Part shown: one piece after another, positions 24,438 through 32,907 of the stretch
Numbering within the stretch: position 1 is the first letter of the stretch
How the letters are laid out: every line of letters starts with the position of its first letter
Assembly: GCF_000695625.1 (NCBI RefSeq)
Contig: NZ_JMQI01000046.1
Span: forward strand, 1-64,000
Source: Amycolatopsis rifamycinica
GTDB lineage: Bacteria; Actinomycetota; Actinomycetes; Mycobacteriales; Pseudonocardiaceae
Direction of reading: 5' to 3'
Length of the DNA: 64,000 bases
Made by a program: the position numbers and the translations under genes
Notes under the pieces: generated by a model
What the model saw: the letters and a program-made list of their open reading frames with translations, nothing else
Told to the model about the DNA's origin: nothing
The model's database searches: none

Positions 24438-24593
24438 GTGCGGAGACTCGCGGGAGCGGGGGTGCGGCCGGGCCTCCGGCGAAGTCCTGGAGGTCGCGGT
24501 CGGCACCGAGCTGGCCTCCCGTGGTACCCGCCGGAGGTGACGCCCACAGGTTCGGCCTGGCGGAACGGCTGGTCGCCCGCAAGGTCAGCTGAG
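24438..24593 (+). pseudogene. remnant of a SAM-dependent methyltransferase gene
   Basis: Short fragments in different frames recall the opening of a class I methyltransferase: GEVLEVAVGT (from 24478) and, after a frame change, LPWYPPEVTPTG (from 24516), which together match the usual VLEVAVGTGLNLPxYPPxV order. A third fragment FGLAERLVARKVS runs to the stop at 24593, overlapping the end of the HAD gene. No intact frame covers them. I read this as a decayed, internally deleted gene. Confidence 0.4.
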
Positions 24594-25244
24594 CAGCACG
24601 CTCTCGTCCAGCCCGGCCAGGAGCGCCGCGGCGTCGTCGTAGACCGCGACGGCGCCGGCCTCGGTCAGCTCCGCCGCGCCGACGCCGCCGGAGAGCACCG
24701 AGACCGTGCGGACGCCGGCCTTGGTGGCGGCGTGGACGTCCCAGATCGCGTCGCCGACGAAGATCGTGTCCTCCGGTGCCGTGCCGGCCTTGTCGAGCGC
24801 GGCGAACACCGGCTCCGGGTCGGGCTTGGTCGCCTCGACGTCTTCGCCGGAGACGATGCCGGCGACGACGTCATCGACGTCGAGGACCTTCCGCAGCACC
24901 TTGAGCTCGTCCGGTGCCGCCGAGGTGGCCAGCACCACCCGCAGCCCGCGCCCGGCCAGCTCGCGGACGAGGTCGGGGGCCTTGTCGAACGGCCGGAGCA
25001 GTTCGGCCGTCTCCAGGTAGAAGCGGCTGTGCAGCTCCTTCGCCTCGTCGCCGATGCGGCCGGCGTCTTCGTCGCCCAGCAGGGTGCTCAGCAGCTTGCC
25101 GGACCCCTTGCCGATCGCGCGGTGCACGTGCCACGAGTCCACGGCCCGGTCCAGCGCGTGGAACGCCCGGCGCCAGGCGTGGACGTGGAGGTAGTTGGAA
25201 TCGACGAGCGTGCCGTCGATGTCGAACAGGACCGCGGTGGCGAT
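24585..25244 (-). CDS. HAD family hydrolase, apparent AUC start
   Basis: Phosphatase-like HAD hydrolase of about 219 residues. Motif I is LFDIDGTLVDS at the extreme N-terminus, motif II ATSAAPDE, the lysine is in ATKPDPEP and motif III is IFVGDAIWDV. There is no ATG, GTG or TTG in frame near the start: the next in-frame GTG would remove motif I. AAAGGAG sits six bases before an in-frame ATC (25244-25242), so initiation at AUC is the best reading unless the base is a sequencing error. Related proteins dephosphorylate sugar phosphates or phosphoglycolate; substrate unknown. Confidence 0.8.
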   Translation of the reverse strand: MATAVLFDIDGTLVDSNYLHVHAWRRAFHALDRAVDSWHVHRAIGKGSGKLLSTLLGDEDAGRIGDEAKELHSRFYLETAELLRPFDKAPDLVRELAGRGLRVVLATSAAPDELKVLRKVLDVDDVVAGIVSGEDVEATKPDPEPVFAALDKAGTAPEDTIFVGDAIWDVHAATKAGVRTVSVLSGGVGAAELTEAGAVAVYDDAAALLAGLDESVLLS

Positions 25245-25333
25245 GGCAGTCTCCTTTGTCGGTGCGGTTTCCCCGTGCTCGGCACGGGTAACGGGAGGGT
25301 GGTCCGAATACCCCGGTGCGGAGGGAAGTACAC

Positions 25334-25978
25334 ATGACCGGCTTTGTCTCGGCGGGCTTCCGCCGGTTGGCGGCCCTGCGGCGCGCCCCGGCCTTCCACC
25401 CCGCGGGTGTGGTGCTGCGCGGGGAACTCCGGGCGGTCGCCGACGACCTGCCGTGGCCGTCCGGGCCGGCTCCGGTCGTCGCGCGGCTGTCCAAGGGCGC
25501 CGGCACCCCGGGGCGGCTGCCGGACGCGCTCGGGCTGGCGGTGCGGCTCCCCGGGGCGGGCCGCGACGGCGGGCCGTGGGACATCCTGCTGACGACGGCG
25601 GGCCACGGGCACCTCGGGCGGATGCTGCCCCGGCCGGCGGCCGCGTGGACCCGCGGTGCCTACAGCAGCCTGGCGCCGTACCGCCGGGCCGGCCGGCTGG
25701 TCTGGCTGGGCGCGTGGGCGGAAGCGTCGTCGCCGCGGGTCGAGGCGTCCCTCGAGGCGGCACGCGCGGCCGGGAAGTGGGAGTTCGTGCTCCGGACCGG
25801 CCGCGAAGACGGGCGCTGGTGCGACAGCGCCGTACTGACGTTGACCGAGCCCGGCGGGGACGCGCCGGCGTTCGATCCGATGCTGAACCGGCCCGCCGGG
25901 CTCGACTTCGCCCCGGAGTGGCTGGGGCGGCTGCGGGAACGGGCCTACGCGGGGAGCCGGGCCGGGCGGCCGTCGTGA
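25334..25978 (+). CDS. hypothetical protein, possibly catalase-fold related
   Basis: A 214-residue soluble protein from ATG 25334, with MRREVH ahead of it excluded because AGGGAAG precedes the second ATG. Sequence such as AFHPAGVVLRGEL, VVARLSKGAGTPGRLPDALGLAVRLPG and GPWDILLTTAG resembles a group of actinobacterial proteins distantly like the catalase beta-barrel (substrate-entry strands), but the heme-ligand residues are not evident. I assign no activity. Divergent from the HAD gene by about 90 bases. Confidence 0.65.
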   Translation: MTGFVSAGFRRLAALRRAPAFHPAGVVLRGELRAVADDLPWPSGPAPVVARLSKGAGTPGRLPDALGLAVRLPGAGRDGGPWDILLTTAGHGHLGRMLPRPAAAWTRGAYSSLAPYRRAGRLVWLGAWAEASSPRVEASLEAARAAGKWEFVLRTGREDGRWCDSAVLTLTEPGGDAPAFDPMLNRPAGLDFAPEWLGRLRERAYAGSRAGRPS

Positions 25979-26003
25979 ACCGGCCGTCCGGCCCGGCGCC
26001 CGG

Positions 26004-26459
26004 TCACCGCGAGTCGGCGACGGGGCCGCGCGTGGCGCCGAGCGGGATCAGGCCGAGCGCGATCATCCCGACGGCCAGGCCGAGGTGCAGCCAGTTGTCG
26101 GCGGTGTTCACCGGGACGAAGTTGGCCGCGCTGCCGTGGTCGATCACCAGGCCGTAGAGCCACAGGACCAGGTAGACCACCCCGCCGCCGACGAGGAACG
26201 CCCGCGCGCCGCTCGCGGTCCGCGCCATGGCGAGCCCGGCGACGCCGAACGCGAGGTGCACGATGTTGTGCAGGATCGACACGTTGAAGACGCCCAGGAG
26301 CAGGGCACCGGAGTGGTGCCCGGCGAAGGTCATCGTGTCGTAGTGGGTCGTTACGCCGGGGATGAACCCCAGCACGCCGACCAGCAGGAAAACCACTCCC
26401 ACGATCGCGGCGAGAAGCTGGCGCGGGGTTCGCCGGACCTCGGTCTCCATCGATGCCAT
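26004..26459 (-). CDS. DUF4383-type four-helix membrane protein
   Basis: A 151-residue membrane protein starting at ATG 26459, six bases after GGAGGAA. Four helices: LLAAIVGVVFLLVGVLGFIPG, the HNIVHLAFGVAGLAMA region, AFLVGGGVVYLVLWLYGLVI and LHLGLAVGMIALGLIPLG. The spacing and the motif NILHNxVHL-like SILHNIVHLAFG identify the DUF4383 group. Role unknown; frequently near stress genes in actinomycetes, as here beside a manganese catalase. Confidence 0.75.
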   Translation of the reverse strand: MASMETEVRRTPRQLLAAIVGVVFLLVGVLGFIPGVTTHYDTMTFAGHHSGALLLGVFNVSILHNIVHLAFGVAGLAMARTASGARAFLVGGGVVYLVLWLYGLVIDHGSAANFVPVNTADNWLHLGLAVGMIALGLIPLGATRGPVADSR

Positions 26460-26599
26460 GGTCGCTTCCTCCGAACTCGGTGAGCGGGCCCCTCGGCCGG
26501 GGGACCCGCCCGGCGGCATGCCCGGCGACGCGGCGGGCAAACGCGTTTCACCGCCCGCGCCGCCGGGTATGCCCGGGTTTCGCCCGATCGGAGGAAGCG

Positions 26600-26755
26600 A
26601 TGAGCACTCCCGAAATCGACCCGGTGACCGCCGAGAGCATGGAAGAAGACGCCGACATCGGCGGAGAGCACACCGAACCGACGTTCCGCGACCAGCAGCC
26701 CGCGGGCGAGAGCGACGACGAGGGTGCCGACCGCGGGGGCATGCCGCCGGAGTGA
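26600..26755 (+). CDS. 51-aa acidic protein
   Basis: Starts at ATG 26600 with CGGAGGAAG just ahead, one of the best ribosome sites in the region. The 51 residues (MSTPEIDPVTAESMEEDADI, then GGEHTEPTFRDQQPAGE and DDEGADRGGMPPE) are strongly acidic and probably disordered. No family recognised. Its stop lies two bases from the end of the convergent manganese catalase gene. Confidence 0.55.
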   Translation: MSTPEIDPVTAESMEEDADIGGEHTEPTFRDQQPAGESDDEGADRGGMPPE

Positions 26756-26757
26756 GG

Positions 26758-27810
26758 TCAGGAGCGGGCGCGCGGGTAGGTGCGGCGCTCGCCGATCCGG
26801 CCGTCCTTGGTGTGGATGAAGTGGGCCGTGCCGCGCTTGATCGCGAGCTTGCGCCCGGCCGCGACGGCGTCGGACTTCGTCTCGGCGCTGCCGGACGCCC
26901 GGGTGTTGCCGACGACCTTGTTCTTCCAGACCGAGCCGTCGTGGAACGTCTCGACGTCGCCGTCGGCCGGTTGGAGGGTGGGCTCGGCGGCGTCTTCGGC
27001 CGGCAGGGGCTCGGAGGTGCCGAAGAGGGCGGGGTCGGGCGGCGGTGCGGTGCCCGGCCCGCCGAGGGGCTCGGGGTCCATCAGGTATTCGAGGCCGGCG
27101 CCGGTGGTCCAGGCGGCGCCCTTGGCGCCGTCGGGGCCGTCGGACAGGTGCCAGATCGTCTTGTTGTGCGTCTGGTTTTCCTCGTCGAACAGGGCGCTGG
27201 GGGCGACGACCTCTTCGAGTCCGTCGGCTTTCAGCTCTTCGATGGCGGCCAGCCATTGTTTCTGGTGGACGGTGTCGCGGGCGAGGTTGAACTTGAGCAT
27301 TTCCTTGACGCCCGGGTCGTCGGTCATGTGGTAGAGCCGGGCGGTTTGCAGGCGGCCCTGGGCTTCGGCGGCGGCGTTGGCGCGGAAGTCGGCGAGCAGA
27401 TTGCCGGAAGCGATGACGAACCTGGCGTTCCACGGGTAGCCGTTGCTGTCGGCCGGGAGGGCGCCGCCGCCGGCGACGATGGCCTGCTGGACGTCCATCC
27501 CGCCGATCGTCGCGGCCAGCACCGGGTCCTGGACGGCTTCGGCGGTCACGGTCGCGGGGGCGCCTTCGAGGAGGCGGGCGACCATGGTGGCGAGCATTTC
27601 GACGTGGCCGATTTCCTCGGTCGCGGTGTCCATGATGAGGTCTTTGTACTTGCCTTCGATGCGGCAGTTCCACCCCTGGAACAGGTACTGCATGGTGACG
27701 GTCATTTCGCCGTAGGCGCCGCCGATGAGTTCCTGGAGTTTGCGGGCGTAGACGGGGTCGGGCTTTTCGGGCTTGGCTTCGAACTGCAGCAGCTTGGTGT
27801 GACGGAACAC
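26758..27810 (-). CDS. manganese catalase with fused DUF2188 domain
   Basis: Di-manganese catalase that disproportionates hydrogen peroxide. I start at GTG 27810 (MFRHTKLLQFEAKPEKPDPV), where GGGAG lies seven bases ahead, giving 350 residues. The ferritin-like bundle carries the metal ligands: ELIGGAYGEMTVTMQYLFQGW, TEEIGHVEMLATMV, EMLKFNLARDTVHQKQW. After a Pro-rich linker (about 245-285) comes a DUF2188 domain, VETFHDGSVWKNKVVGNTRASGSAETKSDA with the closing IHTKDGRIGERRTYP. Fusion of DUF2188 to this enzyme is unusual; a lone DUF2188 gene lies 1 kb away. Confidence 0.92.
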   Translation of the reverse strand: MFRHTKLLQFEAKPEKPDPVYARKLQELIGGAYGEMTVTMQYLFQGWNCRIEGKYKDLIMDTATEEIGHVEMLATMVARLLEGAPATVTAEAVQDPVLAATIGGMDVQQAIVAGGGALPADSNGYPWNARFVIASGNLLADFRANAAAEAQGRLQTARLYHMTDDPGVKEMLKFNLARDTVHQKQWLAAIEELKADGLEEVVAPSALFDEENQTHNKTIWHLSDGPDGAKGAAWTTGAGLEYLMDPEPLGGPGTAPPPDPALFGTSEPLPAEDAAEPTLQPADGDVETFHDGSVWKNKVVGNTRASGSAETKSDAVAAGRKLAIKRGTAHFIHTKDGRIGERRTYPRARS

Positions 27811-27933
27811 GTCGTCTCCCTTCCGAGCCCGCCGGGTTCCCCCGTTCGGCCGGGTCAATCGGGAAATCGCCGTGTTTGACGGGTTCCGGGTGGGTTATCC
27901 GATCGGGTGATCGTCGTGAGGAGGTGGTCACCG

Positions 27934-28659
27934 GTGCTCGCCCGGCACAACTCGGTGTGGCTGGTGCCCCGGCACGGCGCCCCGGCGAAAGCCGCGGTCG
28001 TCGGCGTGCTGGACCGGACGACGTACCCGCAGCTGCGTGACCGGTTGCTCGAATTCGCGGTGGACTCCGACGACGGCGTGCTGATCGACGTCGAGCGCCT
28101 CGAACTGCGCGACCCGGCGCTGATCCGGGTGTTCACCCTGGTCGCCCTGCGCGTCGGAGACTGGCCGGCGATCCCGTTCGCCCTGGTGACCGGCCGCCCG
28201 GAACAGCGAGCGGCGCTCGCGGCCTGTGGCGTGCCGGTGTACCCGGACGCGGCCACGGCGGAGGCGGCCCTGATCCGCCCGGTCCGCCGTCGGATGGACC
28301 GCCTGCTCGACCGCTCACCACGCACGTCGGCGCGCGCCCGCCGGTTCGTCCGCGGGGTCTGCGCCGAGTGGATGGTGCCGGAGCTGGCCGAGGACGCCGA
28401 GCTGATCGCGACGGAGCTGGTGGAGAACACGCTGCGGCACACGGATTCGGCGCCCTGCCTGCGGCTGGAGCTGCGCCGGGGGACGCTGTCGGTGGAGGTC
28501 TCCGACGAAAGCCGGCAGCCCGCGGTGTTGCGGGAGGGCCTCGACCTGGCCGGCACGGGGCTGGGCCTGCGGATGATCACGAAGGTCGCGAAGCGGTGGG
28601 GGAGCAGCCGGTCGCGATCCGGCGGCAAGACGGTGTGGGCGCAGCTGGCCCGTTGGTGA
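27934..28659 (+). CDS. STAS-HATPase fusion, partner-switching regulator
   Basis: A regulator with an N-terminal STAS-like domain (VWLVPRHGAPAKAAVVGVLD, DDGVLIDVERLELRDPALI) and a C-terminal GHKL ATPase of the anti-sigma kinase type: ELIATELVENTLRHT supplies the N-box and GTGLGLRMITKVAKRWG the G-box. I start at GTG 27934 because GAGGAGG precedes it; the upstream GTG at 27907 would add nine residues. Such proteins bind and phosphorylate anti-anti-sigma factors or sequester sigma factors of the SigB/SigF type. It diverges from the manganese catalase. Confidence 0.82.
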   Translation: MLARHNSVWLVPRHGAPAKAAVVGVLDRTTYPQLRDRLLEFAVDSDDGVLIDVERLELRDPALIRVFTLVALRVGDWPAIPFALVTGRPEQRAALAACGVPVYPDAATAEAALIRPVRRRMDRLLDRSPRTSARARRFVRGVCAEWMVPELAEDAELIATELVENTLRHTDSAPCLRLELRRGTLSVEVSDESRQPAVLREGLDLAGTGLGLRMITKVAKRWGSSRSRSGGKTVWAQLARW

Positions 28660-28724
28660 GCCGCCGGGATCGCCGGTGGCGTCGCCGCCTCCGGGGACAT
28701 CCGGCGTGCGGACGGCACGGCCCG

Positions 28725-28748
28725 CGGTGGGGCGACCGGGCCCCACCG
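28725..28748. terminator. inverted repeat between STAS-HATPase and DUF2188 genes
   Basis: CGGTGGGGC (28725-28733), loop of six, GCCCCACCG (28740-28748). It sits between two convergent genes and probably terminates both; there is no U run. Confidence 0.5.
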
Positions 28749-28818
28749 TGGGCGCACCGGACACGAGCGGGCTACCGGCCGGGCGGGTGATCCGCCACGG
28801 CCGTCGCCGAAACCGGCG

Positions 28819-29037
28819 TCACCGCTCCGTGCGCCGGGGGCGGAAGTCGCGTTCGGTCTCGACCTCGCCCTCCGGCGTGTGGACGAAGTGGCCGACCCGG
28901 CGCTTCCGCGCGATCTGCCGCCCCGCCAGCACGGCGTCGACGCGGCGGGGGGAGGTGTTGGACGCCCGGCGGCCGCCTTCGACGCGGTTCTTCCACAGTC
29001 CGTCTTCGTAGTAGGTGTGCACGTCACCCTCCGCCAC
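28819..29037 (-). CDS. DUF2188 protein
   Basis: A 72-residue protein made of one DUF2188 domain (GDVHTYYEDGLWKNRVEGG, RVDAVLAGRQIARKRRVGHF, VHTPEGEVETERDF). I choose GTG 29037, seven bases after GGGAGG; an ATG at 29052 overlaps that ribosome site. It shares its fold and the order KN-V-G/RASNT/AVLAGR with the C-terminal domain of the manganese catalase nearby, so the pair may be a duplication. Function of the domain is unknown. Confidence 0.75.
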   Translation of the reverse strand: MAEGDVHTYYEDGLWKNRVEGGRRASNTSPRRVDAVLAGRQIARKRRVGHFVHTPEGEVETERDFRPRRTER

Positions 29038-29111
29038 GACGCCGCCTCCCATCGTGAGTGCTGGACGGGTGCGGATGCCCGGGGACGTAGCGGACAAACG
29101 TTATCCGGCGT

Positions 29112-29978
29112 TCAAGCCAGCCGGAGCACTTCGACGGCGTTGTCCTTGAGGATCAGCGGCCGCACCTCGTCCTTGAGCTCCAGTTCGGCGAAGTCGGCGA
29201 GCCAGCGGTCCGGGGTGATCACCGGGAAGTCGGAGCCGAACAGGACTTTGCGCTTCAGCAGCGTGTTGGCCGCGCGGACCAGCTGCGGCGGGAAGTACTT
29301 CGGCGACCAGCCCGACAGGTCGATGTACACGTTCGCCTTGTGCGTCGCGACCGAGATCGCCTCGTCCTGCCACGGCACCGACGGGTGCGCCAGGATGATC
29401 GTCAGCTCCGGGAAGTCGGCGGCGACGTCGTCGAGCAGCATCGGGTTCGAGTAGCGCAGCTTGATCCCGTGCCCGCCCGGCAGGCCGGCGCCGATGCCGG
29501 TCTGCCCGGTGTGGAACAGGGCCGGCACGCCCAGCTCCGCGATGGCTTCGTAGAGCGGGTAGTACCGGACGTCGTTGGGCTCGAACGCCTGCAGGCTCGG
29601 GTGGAACTTGAACCCGCGCACCCCGTGCTCGCCGGCCAGGCGGCGCGCGCGCAGCACGGCGGCCTTGCCGGCGTGCGGGTCGACCGAGCCGAACGGGATG
29701 AGCACGTCCGCGTGCTCCGCGGCGGCGTCGGCGATCTCCTCGCTCGACAGCGCCGGGTGCCCGGTCGCGGCCGGCGCCTCGACCGTGAAGACGACCGCGG
29801 CCATGTTCCGCGCCCGGTAGTGCTCGGCGATCGCGGTCACCGTCGGCGTGCGGTCCTGGCCGGCGCGGAAGTACTTCGCCGACGCGTCCAGGAGTTCCTG
29901 GTCGAGCGCGAAACAGCCGTGGCCGTCCTGCTCGACGTGGGTGTGGACGTCGATGGCGGTCAGGGAGGAAAGGTCCAC
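29112..29978 (-). CDS. amidohydrolase family (PF04909) metal-dependent hydrolase
   Basis: A 288-residue TIM-barrel hydrolase or decarboxylase of the Amidohydro_2 type: AIDVHTHVEQDGHG provides the first metal-binding histidines, RGFKFHPSLQAFEPND, ALFHTGQTGIG and ILAHPSVPWQDEA the later ones, and VLFGSDFPVITPDRW the catalytic Asp. GTG 29978 with GGAG five bases upstream is chosen; 14 bases separate it from the dehydrogenase gene. It closes a five-gene acyl-CoA catabolic operon, so it probably processes the ring or carboxyl group of the same substrate. Confidence 0.85.
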   Translation of the reverse strand: MDLSSLTAIDVHTHVEQDGHGCFALDQELLDASAKYFRAGQDRTPTVTAIAEHYRARNMAAVVFTVEAPAATGHPALSSEEIADAAAEHADVLIPFGSVDPHAGKAAVLRARRLAGEHGVRGFKFHPSLQAFEPNDVRYYPLYEAIAELGVPALFHTGQTGIGAGLPGGHGIKLRYSNPMLLDDVAADFPELTIILAHPSVPWQDEAISVATHKANVYIDLSGWSPKYFPPQLVRAANTLLKRKVLFGSDFPVITPDRWLADFAELELKDEVRPLILKDNAVEVLRLA

Positions 29979-29992
29979 GAGGAGCTCCAGGA

Positions 29993-30979
29993 TCAGGGCA
30001 GGTCGGGCTGCGCGGCCTTGGCGGCCAGCAGGCGGTCGAGGACGGCGTCGCGGGCGGCGACGAGCCGGTCGTGGTCGGTGCCGTCGAGTTCCGCGTCGAC
30101 GCCGGCGACGAGGGACTCGGCGAGTTCCGGCGTCAGGTGGACGCGGCCGAGGTCGCGCCACCACTCTTCGGTGGGCGGCCCGAGGTGGCGCAGGACGTGC
30201 GCGAGCCCGCCCGCCCCGCCGGAGAGGTGCTGGTTGACGAACGGGCCGAGCACGGCCCAGCGCAGGCCGGGGCCGTGCGCGATGGCGGCGTCGATGTCGG
30301 CGACCGTCGCGATCCCGCGTTCGACGAGGGAGTAGGCCTCCTGCCACAGCGCGGCCTGCAGCCGGTTCGCGACGTGGCCGGGCACCTCCCGCGCCAGCCG
30401 GATGGGCCGCTTGCCCACCGCGGTGTAGAACGCGACGGCGCGGTCGACGACCTCGGGCGCGGTTTCGGCGCCCGGGACCACCTCCACGAGCGGGATCACG
30501 TGCGCCGGGTTGAACGGGTGCCCGACGACCACGCGCTCGGGATGCCTCGGGCAGCCCCGCGCGATGACGCTCGGCAGCAGCCCCGACGAGCTGCTCGCCA
30601 GGATCACGTCCGGCCGCGCGGCCTCGTCGAGCACCCCGAACAGGCGGTGCTTGACGTCTTCGCGCTCGGGTCCGTTCTCCTGCACGAAATCCGCCTCCGC
30701 GACCGCGGCGCCGGCGTCGGTGGCGAAGCTCAGCCGATCCTGCGAAGCGCCTTCGGCGAGGCCGAGGCGGACCAGGGTGGGCCAGTGCGCGGCGATGTCG
30801 GCGCGCAGTCGGTCCTCGGCGCCGGGGGCGGGATCGGTGGCGACGACGTCGAAGCCGCGGGCGAGGAAGTGCGCGGCCCAGCCGGCCCCGATCACGCCGG
30901 TGCCGACGATCGCGACGGTGGTGATCGGGCCGGGTTCCGCCGCGCGGCCGGCGCGGGACGAGGTGATCCGGACGGTCAT
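29993..30979 (-). CDS. 3-hydroxyacyl-CoA dehydrogenase (carnitine dehydrogenase-like)
   Basis: NAD-dependent dehydrogenase of 328 residues. Rossmann motif VAIVGTGVIGAGWAAHFLARGFDVVATDP near residue 22, EADFVQENGPERED, the catalytic His in VVGHPFNPAHVIPLVEVV, and REVPGHVANRLQAALWQEAYSLVE at the domain junction. The sequence is closest to the L-carnitine/3-hydroxybutyryl-CoA dehydrogenase group. ATG 30979 overlaps the stop of the CoA ligase before it (ATGA). Fourth gene of the operon. Confidence 0.88.
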   Translation of the reverse strand: MTVRITSSRAGRAAEPGPITTVAIVGTGVIGAGWAAHFLARGFDVVATDPAPGAEDRLRADIAAHWPTLVRLGLAEGASQDRLSFATDAGAAVAEADFVQENGPEREDVKHRLFGVLDEAARPDVILASSSSGLLPSVIARGCPRHPERVVVGHPFNPAHVIPLVEVVPGAETAPEVVDRAVAFYTAVGKRPIRLAREVPGHVANRLQAALWQEAYSLVERGIATVADIDAAIAHGPGLRWAVLGPFVNQHLSGGAGGLAHVLRHLGPPTEEWWRDLGRVHLTPELAESLVAGVDAELDGTDHDRLVAARDAVLDRLLAAKAAQPDLP

Positions 30980-32907
30980 GCCGGCCCGCCGGCGAGCGCG
31001 ACGAACGGGTCCAGCGACGCCGGATCGGCCAGGACGTCGCGCGCGGCGACGTCGTCCGGGCGGGCGCCGCGCAGCAGCTTCTTCACCGGCAGCTCCAGTT
31101 TCTTCCCGGTGCGGTTGCGGGGGATCGACGGCACGGCGGTGATCGCGTCCGGCACGTGCCGCGGCGACAGCGCGGTCCGCAACGCGGACGCGATCTTGCC
31201 GCGCAGGGCGTCGTCGAGCGTGAAACCCGCGCGCAAGGCCACGAACAGCCGCAGGTCGCCGTTGCCGCCCGCGGGGTCTTCGAGGTGCACGACGAGGGAG
31301 TCCTCGACCTCCGGCAGCTCCTCGACGACGGCGTAGAACTCGGCGGTGCCCAGCCGGACGCCGCCGCGGTTGAGGGTGGCGTCCGAGCGGCCGGCGATGA
31401 CGCAGCCGCCTCCGGGCGTGAACCGGATCCAGTCGCCGTGCCGCCAGATCCCGGGGTAGGTCGAGAAGTACGTCTCGCGGTAGCGCTCCCCGGAGCCGTC
31501 GCCCCAGAACCCCACCGGCATGGACGGCATCGGGGCGGTGATCACCAGCTCGCCCAGGTCCCCGACGACCGGAGCGCCGTGGTCGTCGAAGGCCTTCGCG
31601 TCGACACCGAGGCAGGGACCGGAGATCTCGCCCGCCCGGACCGGCTGCAGCGGGCTGCCCTGGACGATGCCGCTGCAGACGTCGGTGCCGCCGCTGCCGA
31701 CGTTGAGCAGGACGCCCGGGAACCGCTCGTGCACCCAGTGGAAGCCCTCCGCGGGCAGCGGGCTGCCGGCCGCGCCGAGCTGCCGCAGTGCGGACAGGTC
31801 GAACTCGGCCGCCGGATCGAGCCCGGCTTTCCGGCACGCCATCAGGAAGCCCGGGCTCGCGCCCATCAGCGTCGCGCGCGTCTCCTCGGCCAGGCGCCAC
31901 TGCCAGGCCAGGTCCGGGTGCAGGGGATTGCCGTCGACCAGCACGATCGACGCGCCGGTGAGCAGCCCGGACACGAGCGCGTTCCACATCATCCAGGCGG
32001 TGGTGGAAAACCACAGGATCCGGTCGCCCGGGCGCAGGTCCCAGCTGAGGCCGTGGTTCTTGAGGTGCTCCAGCAGGATGCCGCCGTGGCCGTGCACGAT
32101 CGCCTTGGGCTTGCCCGTGGTGCCGGAGGAGAACAGCACGCACAGCGGGTGGGCGAAGCCGACCGGCTCGAACCCCGGTGCGCTTTCGGCGAGCAGGTCG
32201 GCCCACGTGAGCGTGCCGGGCAGGTCGTGGCCGCCGTAGGGGACGTGGACGACGTGCTCGGCGGTGGGCAGGCCCGCGCGGATCTCGGCGACCTCGGCGC
32301 GGCGGTCGACGTCCTTGGCGCCGTAGCGGTAGCCGGACACGGTCAGCAGCACCCGCGGCTCGATCTGGCCGAACCGGTCGATGACCGACCGGGCGCCGAA
32401 CTCGGGCGCGCAGGAGGCCCAGATCGCGCCGAGGCTCGCGACCGCGAGGTAGGCGATCACGGCTTCCGGGATGTTCGGCAGGTACGCGACGACCCGGTCG
32501 CCGCGGCCGACGCCGAGCCGGGCCAGCCCCGCGCGGGCGCGGGCCACCTGATCGCGCAGCTGCGCCCAGGTCAGCTCGGTGCGCTCCCGCGTCTGGGAGT
32601 AGGCGATGACCGCGGCTTCACCGTCCGGTCCGTGGCCGAGGGCGTGTTCGGCGTAGTTGAGGGTGGCGCCGGGGAACCACTCGGTGCCCGGCATGGTCCG
32701 GTCGGGCACCACCGCGGTGGCCGGGGCGTGCAGGCGGACGCCGAAGAAGTCCACGATCGATGACCAGAAGCCGTCGAGGTCGGTCACCGACCACCGGTGC
32801 AGGTCCGCGTAGCCGTCGAAGGAACGGCCCCGCGCTTCCAGCCACCGCAGGTACCGGCCGATTTCGGTGGTCTCGCGGACGTCGGGCGCGACCGGGCGCA
32901 GGATCAT
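30976..32907 (-). CDS. acetoacetyl-CoA synthetase
   Basis: AMP-forming CoA ligase of 643 residues, the length of acetoacetate-CoA ligases. It has the N-terminal YADLHRWSVTDLDGFWSSIVDFF segment of that group, the P-loop FSSGTTGKPKAIVHGHGG near 269, GGTDVCSG in place of the YG-TE motif, the hinge region RSDATLNRGGVRLG and the C-terminal catalytic lysine in RNRTGKKLELPVKK. Coupled by ATGA overlaps to both neighbours. It would let the cell turn free acetoacetate or a related 3-oxoacid into its CoA ester. Confidence 0.9.
   Translation of the reverse strand: MILRPVAPDVRETTEIGRYLRWLEARGRSFDGYADLHRWSVTDLDGFWSSIVDFFGVRLHAPATAVVPDRTMPGTEWFPGATLNYAEHALGHGPDGEAAVIAYSQTRERTELTWAQLRDQVARARAGLARLGVGRGDRVVAYLPNIPEAVIAYLAVASLGAIWASCAPEFGARSVIDRFGQIEPRVLLTVSGYRYGAKDVDRRAEVAEIRAGLPTAEHVVHVPYGGHDLPGTLTWADLLAESAPGFEPVGFAHPLCVLFSSGTTGKPKAIVHGHGGILLEHLKNHGLSWDLRPGDRILWFSTTAWMMWNALVSGLLTGASIVLVDGNPLHPDLAWQWRLAEETRATLMGASPGFLMACRKAGLDPAAEFDLSALRQLGAAGSPLPAEGFHWVHERFPGVLLNVGSGGTDVCSGIVQGSPLQPVRAGEISGPCLGVDAKAFDDHGAPVVGDLGELVITAPMPSMPVGFWGDGSGERYRETYFSTYPGIWRHGDWIRFTPGGGCVIAGRSDATLNRGGVRLGTAEFYAVVEELPEVEDSLVVHLEDPAGGNGDLRLFVALRAGFTLDDALRGKIASALRTALSPRHVPDAITAVPSIPRNRTGKKLELPVKKLLRGARPDDVAARDVLADPASLDPFVALAGGPA

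Noticed and set aside
24438..25337. 299-codon plus-strand frame over the HAD gene
   Set aside because: Antisense shadow apart from the methyltransferase remnant at its start.
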